Shown in pieces: positions 23,825 through 28,577 of a stretch of DNA of 28,577 nucleotides. Numbering within the stretch: position 1 is the stretch's first letter; each line of letters opens with the position of its first letter. Source of the DNA: CALWOS01 sp963595735. GTDB lineage: Bacteria > Bacillota > Clostridia > Oscillospirales > Oscillospiraceae. The position numbers were made by a program, and so were the translations under genes. The notes beneath the pieces were generated by a model, which was given only the letters and a program-made list of their open reading frames with translations, did not search any database and had not been told where the DNA came from. The DNA is taken from contig CAVBJJ010000023.1 of the NCBI GenBank assembly GCA_963595735.1, forward strand, positions 1-28,577, in the 5' to 3' direction.

Positions 23825-24586
23825 CTATCCGTTCTTTTTTGAGTACTGTTTTCCGGTATGGTCGATCTCATAGTCCGAGCGGTAGATCAGCTCCGAGATG
23901 GGAACGATGGTGTAGCCATCCGCCTGCAGCTGTTCAAGAATCCCCGGCAAGGCCTCGGGAGTGTGCTTTGCGGCATTGTGAAACAGCACGATGCTGCCGC
24001 TTTCCACCTGGGAGAGCACCCGCTCCTGGATCTCCTGGGCGGGGATTTCTTTCCAATCCAGACTGTCCACGCTCCACTGAATCGGATAGATTCCCATGTC
24101 GTTGAGCGTGGTGATCACATGGTCATCATATTCGCCATAGGGGCAGCGGAACAGGATCGGCGCTTTTCCAGTGATTTTTTCGATTTTATCACTGCAGGCG
24201 GTCACATTGCTGCGAATCTCCTCCGTGCTCAGCTGCGAAAAGTGCGCGTGATCCAGGGAGTGACTCATGATCTCGTGCCCCTTGTCGGAAAGTGCGCGGA
24301 CGCTCTCCGGGTATTTATCCACCCAGTCCCCCACGACAAAGAAAGTGGTTTTTACGCCGTATTTTTCCAGAATGTCAATCAAGGTCTGGGTATCCTCATT
24401 GCCCCAGGCGGCGTCAAAACTGATGCTGATGTATTTATCGTCCCGGCTGACGCTGTAAATGGGCAAGGGGCGGTCTGCTGCCGCCGCACCGGCAACAATG
24501 GGACTGACGATTACCGCAACCGCAGCAAGGATCGCCCCCAGAACGCCAAAAAGCTTCTTTTTATTTTTGGTTTGCTTGTATTTCAT
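23825..24586 (-). CDS. pdaB: PdaB-like sporulation polysaccharide deacetylase
   Basis: A 253-residue NodB-fold protein. An N-terminal membrane anchor (about 11-35, Ala/Val-rich) places it outside the membrane. Motifs are SFDAAWGNEDT (Asp58), HSLDH (His109 and His113), RCPYGEYDD (Arg147), the WSVDSLDW block (171-178) and LFHN (His203). The second Asp of the canonical TFDD motif is replaced by Ala, as in PdaB-type members, so classical metal-dependent activity may be weak or altered. In B. subtilis PdaB is needed for late spore cortex maintenance. TAGGAG lies 11 bases before the ATG. CATAGGATA (minus strand, 24629-24621) resembles a sporulation sigma-K -10, but a matching -35 is not clear. It lies downstream of the YgjP-like gene on the same strand. 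Confidence 0.85.
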   Translation of the reverse strand: MKYKQTKNKKKLFGVLGAILAAVAVIVSPIVAGAAAADRPLPIYSVSRDDKYISISFDAAWGNEDTQTLIDILEKYGVKTTFFVVGDWVDKYPESVRALSDKGHEIMSHSLDHAHFSQLSTEEIRSNVTACSDKIEKITGKAPILFRCPYGEYDDHVITTLNDMGIYPIQWSVDSLDWKEIPAQEIQERVLSQVESGSIVLFHNAAKHTPEALPGILEQLQADGYTIVPISELIYRSDYEIDHTGKQYSKKNG

Positions 24587-24654
24587 GTCTGCATCGCTCC
24601 TATCCGCAAAATCTGTGGTTTATCCTATGCAGCAAAATTGCCGGTCAGCACCGA

Positions 24655-24735
24655 TTAGTTTCGGTGCGGATCGGCAATCCTTTCCAAAATGCGGCTTCCG
24701 TTTTCTTTCAGCCATTGGCGGCAGGACTCATATTA
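24655..24735 (-). other. Severed in-frame tail of the YgjP-like gene
   Basis: Directly after the TAA at 24735-24733 the same frame continues for 25 codons, YESCRQWLKENGSRILERIA and so on, to a second TAA at 24657-24655. WLKENG is what the family normally has at its C-terminus, so the first TAA looks like a mutation inside the gene. Confidence 0.7.
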
Positions 24736-25227
24736 CGGATAGGCCTGCAAAACCAGCGCGTAAAACGCGGGAGAATGGTTCATCTCCCTGCGATGGCACA
24801 GCTCGTGGACGATCACGCTGTTCAGAACCTCCGGCGGTGTGAGCATGAGCAGGCAATTGAAATTCAAATTCCCACGGCTGCTGCAGCTGCCCCAGCGGGT
24901 TCTCTGCCTGCGGATGCTGATGCGGCCATAGTCCACGCCAATTTTTTCGGCATAAAACGCCACTCTGGCAGGGATGTGTTCCCGCGCGGCGGCTTCCAGC
25001 TGTTCCAGCTCCGCTGGCGACAGGGGGACGACCGGCGGTTTTGCTTCCATGCGGGCTTTCATCTTGGCATAATTTGTATGGATCCAATCCCGGTGTGCCT
25101 GAATAAAAGCCTGAAGCTGGTAATCTGAGACATGATACGGCGCGCGGACGAGAATGCGAAGATCCGGCTTGATCTCCAGACCGAGGGTTTTGCGTCCGCT
25201 GCGGATAATTTCAATTTTCTGTTCCAT
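24733..25227 (-). CDS. YgjP/WLM-type zinc metallopeptidase, truncated by an in-frame stop
   Basis: A 164-residue M48-like (DUF45, YgjP) protein. The zinc site is HELCH (His141, Glu142, His145), with the third ligand His151 in MNHS, preceded by the typical TRWGSCSSRGNLNFN. These proteins are small cytosolic metallopeptidases often near restriction or DNA-related genes; the substrate is unknown. The ATG at 25227 overlaps the end of the TetR gene by 17 bases, and AAGGAG stands 13 bases before it. The product stops after QAYP although the conserved tail remains in frame beyond the TAA. All zinc ligands lie before the stop, so residual function is possible. Confidence 0.85.
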   Translation of the reverse strand: MEQKIEIIRSGRKTLGLEIKPDLRILVRAPYHVSDYQLQAFIQAHRDWIHTNYAKMKARMEAKPPVVPLSPAELEQLEAAAREHIPARVAFYAEKIGVDYGRISIRRQRTRWGSCSSRGNLNFNCLLMLTPPEVLNSVIVHELCHRREMNHSPAFYALVLQAYP

Positions 25228-25882
25228 GATAGGCTGGGTTCTCCTTACTGTGAAATTCCAGGCACATGAGAATAAACTGCTGCATGGACGCCTGGAAATC
25301 CAAGTGTCGCAGTTCCCTGCCAATTTGCCGCAGCGCCTGCCGCATAATCGGATTTTCCGCGCAGCTGCTGTTCAAGCCGATCCCATGAAAGTAGATCATC
25401 AGCTGCACGGCGTCGGCCGTTTCCACAGAAATATGCAGCAGCGCGGCCAGCCGCTGAGCGAGCACATCCGCCCCGGCATAATATTTTTTCTTGAACGCCG
25501 CCAGCTTGTCTATAGAGACATTGGTCTCGATGATCGTCAGGAGGATATCGCCATATCGCAGGTAATCCCTGTGGTTTTGGAGGACGGCGGCCCAGACAGC
25601 AGCATAGCTTTCCAGCGTGCCGCCTGGCTTCACCGGAAGCCGTTCCAGCAATTCCGCAAAATAAGCTTCCCGCTTTTCCTCGCACAGCGCCAGAAATATT
25701 TCCTCTTTGGTTGTGACATACTTATATAAATTTCCGCGAGACCAGGAAAGCCGATTGGCAATCGCGCTCAGAGTGATCTCCTGATAGGTACAGGTGGCAA
25801 ACAGCTGGTCGGCCGCAGACATGATCTCCTGCATTCTCTGCTGCTTTTGCTGTTCATTTCTGGCTCTGATAAAATCCGGCAT
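25211..25882 (-). CDS. TetR-family transcriptional regulator
   Basis: A 223-residue regulator. The N-terminal helix-turn-helix (about residues 14-60) has AADQLFATCTYQEITLSAIANRLSWSRGNLYKYVTTKEEIF, standard for TetR. The C-terminal ligand domain (about 70-215) has no recognisable specificity. The start is ATG 25882 with AGAGGA about 7 bases before it; a GTG one codon upstream is possible. It has its own promoter whose -35 overlaps that of the divergent alcohol dehydrogenase, so this protein is the obvious candidate regulator of that gene and of itself. The YgjP-like gene overlaps its 3' end. Confidence 0.92.
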   Translation of the reverse strand: MPDFIRARNEQQKQQRMQEIMSAADQLFATCTYQEITLSAIANRLSWSRGNLYKYVTTKEEIFLALCEEKREAYFAELLERLPVKPGGTLESYAAVWAAVLQNHRDYLRYGDILLTIIETNVSIDKLAAFKKKYYAGADVLAQRLAALLHISVETADAVQLMIYFHGIGLNSSCAENPIMRQALRQIGRELRHLDFQASMQQFILMCLEFHSKENPAYHGTEN

Positions 25883-25937
25883 CACACATCCTCTTTCTTG
25901 TGGGGTCTTCCCTTATCCGTCGCGTCTTTCGATACCC

Positions 25938-25966
25938 ATTATACCGGATTGTTTTCCGATTGACAA
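25938..25966 (-). promoter_or_regulatory. Strong promoter of the TetR gene
   Basis: On the minus strand TTGTCA (25966-25961), a 17-base spacer and a consensus TATAAT (25943-25938). Its -35 shares five bases with the divergent promoter. Confidence 0.85.
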
Positions 25967-25995
25967 CCGGCAGAATCTGTGCTATCTTTTAGATA
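25960..25995 (+). promoter_or_regulatory. Strong promoter of the alcohol dehydrogenase gene, with operator-like dyad
   Basis: TTGACA (25960-25965), a 17-base spacer and TATCTT (25983-25988). The -10 forms the left arm of an inverted repeat TATCT-TTT-AGATA (25983-25995), a possible repressor site. Confidence 0.85.
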
Positions 25996-26061
25996 AGAAA
26001 CGCCTTGTCACTTATTAGCAGGGCGACAGAATGCAAATTTGTTTGAAATGGAGGCATATAT

Positions 26062-27228
26062 ATGTTAGGCAATTTCAGCTATTGCAATCCCACCCGTCTG
26101 CATTTTGGCAAGGATGCCATGCAGCATCTCAAATCGGAGCTGGCACAGTATGGCGACAAGGTCATGCTGATCTATGGCGGTGGTTCCATCAAGAAAAACG
26201 GGATTTATGACCAGGTGTGCAGCGCCCTGCGGGAAGCGGGAAAAACCGTGATTGAAGACCCCGGCGTTATGCCCAATCCCACAGTGGAAAAGCTCTATGA
26301 GGGCTGCAAGCGCGCCAAGGAAAACGATGTGGATCTTCTGCTAGCCGTGGGTGGCGGGTCTGTGTGCGACTATGCAAAGGCAGTTTCCGTTTCCGCTTGG
26401 TGTTCCGAAGACCCTTGGGACAAGTACTATCTTCGCATGGAGGAGCCGGACAACCGCATCCTCCCGGTCGGCTGCGTGCTGACCATGGTGGGTACCGGTT
26501 CGGAAATGAACGGCGGCTCTGTGATCAGCAACCATGCCCAGAAACTAAAGATCGGTCATGTGTTCGGAACGGAAGTCATGCCCAAGTTCACCGTACTGAA
26601 CCCCGCCTTTACTTTTTCCGTGCCTCAACGGCAGATGACTGCCGGCATTTATGACGCGTTCAATCATATTTGCGAACAGTATTTTTCCGGTGACGATGAC
26701 AACACCAGCGATTATATCAGCGAGGGGCTGATGAAGTCCCTGATTCACAGTTCCCGCATTGCTGTAAAAAATCCGGAGGATTACGAGGCACGCAGCAATA
26801 TCATGTGGTCCGCCACCTGGGCGCTGAACACCCTGATCGCCATGGGAAAATCCACAGACTGGATGGTGCATATGATCGGACAGGCCATCGGCGCTTACAC
26901 GGATGCGACCCATGGTATGACACTTTCAGCGGTCTCGCTGGCCTATTATCGCCACATTCTGTCGGACGGTCTGGAAAAATTCAAGCGCTTTGCCACCCAT
27001 GTTTGGGATATCGACCCCATTGGAAAAACAGATACGGAGCTGGCGCTTGCGGGATTGTCCGCCATGGAGGCCTGGATGCACGAGCTGGGACTGGTCATGC
27101 ATATCCGGGAGCTCGGCGTGACGGATGATATGCTGGACGGCATTGTCAAGGCTACCTTTCTTCTGGACGGCGGATATAAAACGCTGACCGGGGACGATGT
27201 GCTTCAAATCCTGAAAGCCAGTATGTAA
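26062..27228 (+). CDS. Iron-containing alcohol dehydrogenase (BdhA/YqhD-type)
   Basis: A 388-residue group III, metal-dependent alcohol dehydrogenase that reduces aldehydes such as butanal to alcohols, most likely with NADPH. The cofactor site has GGGS (residues 38-42) and GGGSVCDYAK (97-106). Metal ligands are Asp198, His202, His270 and His284 (AGIYDAFNH...DWMVHMIGQAIGAYTDATHG). MVGTGSEMNGGSVISN (142-157) is characteristic of this branch. GGAGG lies 7 bases before the ATG. It is a single-gene unit divergent from a TetR-family regulator with an overlapping promoter, suggesting control by that regulator and a role in fermentation or aldehyde detoxification. Confidence 0.95.
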   Translation: MLGNFSYCNPTRLHFGKDAMQHLKSELAQYGDKVMLIYGGGSIKKNGIYDQVCSALREAGKTVIEDPGVMPNPTVEKLYEGCKRAKENDVDLLLAVGGGSVCDYAKAVSVSAWCSEDPWDKYYLRMEEPDNRILPVGCVLTMVGTGSEMNGGSVISNHAQKLKIGHVFGTEVMPKFTVLNPAFTFSVPQRQMTAGIYDAFNHICEQYFSGDDDNTSDYISEGLMKSLIHSSRIAVKNPEDYEARSNIMWSATWALNTLIAMGKSTDWMVHMIGQAIGAYTDATHGMTLSAVSLAYYRHILSDGLEKFKRFATHVWDIDPIGKTDTELALAGLSAMEAWMHELGLVMHIRELGVTDDMLDGIVKATFLLDGGYKTLTGDDVLQILKASM

Positions 27229-27237
27229 AAAGCTTTC

Positions 27238-27283
27238 CAAAATGCACAGCGAAGCAGGATTTTGCTTCTGTCTGTGCATTTTG
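27238..27283 (+). terminator. Terminator after the alcohol dehydrogenase
   Basis: CAAAATGCACAG (27238-27249) pairs with CTGTGCATTTTG (27272-27283), with an inner GAAGCA/TGCTTC stem, then a T-rich tail. Confidence 0.9.
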
Positions 27284-27317
27284 TCTTGTTATCGGGAGCA
27301 TTATCGAAAAGTTTATG

Positions 27318-27346
27318 TTGACTTTTTGTGTTATATTTGCGAAAAT
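27318..27346 (+). promoter_or_regulatory. Probable promoter for modA
   Basis: TTGACT (27318-27323), a 17-base spacer and GAAAAT (27341-27346). The start of transcription would fall just before the palindrome at 27363-27379. Confidence 0.55.
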
Positions 27347-27362
27347 AAGGTGAAGATATGAG

Positions 27363-27379
27363 TTTCCAGATTCTGGAAA
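27363..27379. promoter_or_regulatory. Perfect 17-bp palindrome upstream of modA
   Basis: TTTCCAGA-T-TCTGGAAA, two 8-base arms around one base, sits 35 bases before the modA ATG and just downstream of the promoter. This is a typical repressor-operator position. It does not match the E. coli ModE site. Confidence 0.6.
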
Positions 27380-27413
27380 TACATATCAAATACAAATGAA
27401 GGAGAAGAGTCCC

Positions 27414-28328
27414 ATGAAAATGAAAAAGATCGTTGCTGTGCTCGCGGCTCTGTGTATGGCGGTTGCGCTGTTCGCAGGCTGCAGCAGTAATAACAACAGC
27501 AACAACACTGTCAAAGACAGTGCCACACCTGCGCCTGCCGCGCCCGCTACCACTGCACCCGCGGTGGACGAGGTCAACGGCGGCGAGCCCGTTGAACTGA
27601 CCGTGTTTGCGGCCGCTTCTATGACCGAGACCCTGGATCAGCTGGCCGAGGTTTACAAGGAAGCCCACCCCAATGTGACCATCAACTTCAACTACGATTC
27701 CTCCGGCACCCTGAAGACCCAGATCGAGGAAGGCGCTGTCTGCGACCTGTTCATCTCCGCTGCTCCCAAGCAGATGAATGAGCTGGACATCACCGCCGAT
27801 CCCGAGGTGAATGTGGACGGTCTGGACTTCGTTCAGTCCGATACCCGCATCGACCTGCTGGAGAACAAGGTTGCTCTGGCTGTCACCGACGAGAACGCTG
27901 CCAACATCAAGTCCTATGATGATCTGGCCGAGGCTCTGAAGGCCGGTACTGTGAAGCTGGCGATTGGTAACGCCGATGTGCCCGTGGGGCAGTATACCCA
28001 GAAGATCTTTGAGTACTATGGTCTGAATGAGGAAGAGCTGGCCAGCGCCGGTGTCCTCAGCTATGGCACCAATGTGAAGGAAGTCACCACCCAGGTCGCC
28101 GAGGGCACTGTGGATTGCGGCATCATTTACGCCACCGATGCGTTCTCCGCCAATCTGGCCGCGGTTGACTTTGCTACCGCCGAGATGTGCGGTCAGGTGA
28201 TCTATCCTGCCGCCGTGATGAAGAACAGCGAGCATCAGGATGTGGCTGTGTCCTTCCTGAACTTCCTGACCTCTGCCGAGGCAAGCGAAGTGTTCGAGTC
28301 TGTCGGCTTCACTCCCCTGGCGAAGTAA
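27414..28328 (+). CDS. modA: Molybdate ABC transporter substrate-binding lipoprotein
   Basis: A 304-residue protein with signal peptide and lipobox LFAGC (Cys23), then an Ala/Pro/Thr linker to about residue 58. The mature domain starts LTVFAAASMTETL, the anion-binding loop of ModA. It also has FNYDSSGTLKTQIEEGAVCDLFISAAPKQMNEL, ALAVT, IGNADVPVGQYT and CGIIYATDA, all ModA features. It captures molybdate (or tungstate) outside the membrane for the ModBC importer. ATG 27414 (MKMKK) is used, with AAGGAG 9 bases upstream; an ATG at 27396 lacks a ribosome site. The codon use is more C/G-rich and uniform than in its neighbours, which suggests high expression. A terminator lies between it and modB. 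Confidence 0.95.
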   Translation: MKMKKIVAVLAALCMAVALFAGCSSNNNSNNTVKDSATPAPAAPATTAPAVDEVNGGEPVELTVFAAASMTETLDQLAEVYKEAHPNVTINFNYDSSGTLKTQIEEGAVCDLFISAAPKQMNELDITADPEVNVDGLDFVQSDTRIDLLENKVALAVTDENAANIKSYDDLAEALKAGTVKLAIGNADVPVGQYTQKIFEYYGLNEEELASAGVLSYGTNVKEVTTQVAEGTVDCGIIYATDAFSANLAAVDFATAEMCGQVIYPAAVMKNSEHQDVAVSFLNFLTSAEASEVFESVGFTPLAK

Positions 28329-28364
28329 GGAATAGCAAAACAGAAAATTCTTTTTCGGAATTGG

Positions 28365-28396
28365 ATAGGCGAGTGTTTTTTCACTCGCCTATTTTC
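28365..28396 (+). terminator. Terminator between modA and modB
   Basis: ATAGGCGAGTG (28365-28375) pairs perfectly with CACTCGCCTAT (28382-28392), followed by TTTT. It may lower modB expression relative to modA. Confidence 0.88.
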
Positions 28397-28486
28397 CGCA
28401 TCTTTTATGTTAAAATAAAGTCAGACCAGTAAAGTATAAAAAGTATGATGTCTTTCGTAGACGGGTAAAGAAAAAGGCGGTTAGGC

Positions 28487-28577
28487 ATGGATTGGTTTCC
28501 TCTAATTAACTCCCTGCGTATTGCAGGTATCAGCACGGTTATAATTTTCTTTGTTGGCATTTTTGCGGCCTACTATA
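28487..28577 (+). CDS. modB: Molybdate ABC transporter permease, N-terminal part
   Basis: Only the first 30 codons are in the window (MDWFPLINSLRIAGISTVII then FFVGIFAAYY). The start of ModB permeases, with WxPLxxSLRIA followed by the first membrane helix, is clear. AAGGCGG lies about 7 bases before the ATG. It would form the membrane channel of the importer fed by ModA; modC should follow outside the window. Confidence 0.85.
   Translation, partial: MDWFPLINSLRIAGISTVIIFFVGIFAAYY

Noticed and set aside
27298..27413. Molybdenum-cofactor riboswitch upstream of modA
   Set aside because: The leader is too short and only a simple palindrome is seen.
27204..28235. Open frame of 343 codons on the minus strand
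   Set aside because: Antisense to modA, whose strong codon bias leaves the opposite frame open.

Overview
The window looks like chromosome from an anaerobic, endospore-forming Clostridia bacterium, most likely an Oscillospiraceae-type gut organism. The sporulation genes spoVAD-spoVAE and pdaB, an SLH-anchored giant surface protein, a two-subunit Fe-S fumarase, a YqhD/BdhA-type iron alcohol dehydrogenase and lipoprotein-rich envelope genes all point that way. Taxonomy is inferred from gene content only. No tRNA, rRNA, CRISPR array, prophage or insertion sequence was seen.

Layout, left to right. (1) 1-2943: the end of a fumarase beta subunit overlaps a XerC/D-like tyrosine recombinase. A bidirectional terminator separates them from a leftward pair, an amidohydrolase followed by a DUF1847 cysteine-rich protein. 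(2) 3021-5831: a leftward operon degV > OmpR-type response regulator > sensor kinase starts from an intergenic region with three copies of an 11-bp operator-like motif and a 20-bp perfect palindrome. (3) 5925-8173: divergent from degV lie spoVAD and spoVAE (spore dipicolinate uptake), then a solitary uracil-DNA-glycosylase-fold gene. (4) 8180-11000: a tightly coupled leftward operon encodes a zinc-ribbon/YARHG membrane protein, an amidase_3 lipoprotein and a class A beta-lactamase-fold lipoprotein, which reads as a cell-wall module. Behind it at 11076-11279 is a promoterless gene remnant that may join two unrelated families.

(5) 11423-19163: one leftward gene encodes a surface protein of about 2548 residues: signal peptide, acidic Pro/Glu/Thr-rich linker, three beta-helix modules each opened by a His/Cys motif, Ig-like and MBG-type repeats (three exact 243-bp units), and three SLH motifs. 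Its promoter has a 19-bp spacer carrying a dyad, the layout typical of MerR-family control. (6) 19283-20298: two small leftward genes, an ArsC/Spx-like protein and a YxeA-family protein. (7) 20443-23816: rightward tgt and yajC, then two overlapping lipoprotein genes, the second of the DHHW family. (8) 23825-25966: leftward tetR-type regulator, a YgjP-like metallopeptidase whose conserved tail is cut off by an in-frame TAA, and a PdaB-like deacetylase. (9) 25938-28577: an iron alcohol dehydrogenase divergent from the TetR gene, with shared -35 boxes, then modA and the start of modB (molybdate uptake).

Most transcription units have a recognisable sigma-A promoter and an intrinsic terminator, so operon boundaries are fairly clear. 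The stretches I consider least ordinary are the wall/envelope operon at 8180-11000, the giant-protein promoter, the degV/spoVAD intergenic region, the remnant at 11076-11279 and the interrupted YgjP gene.
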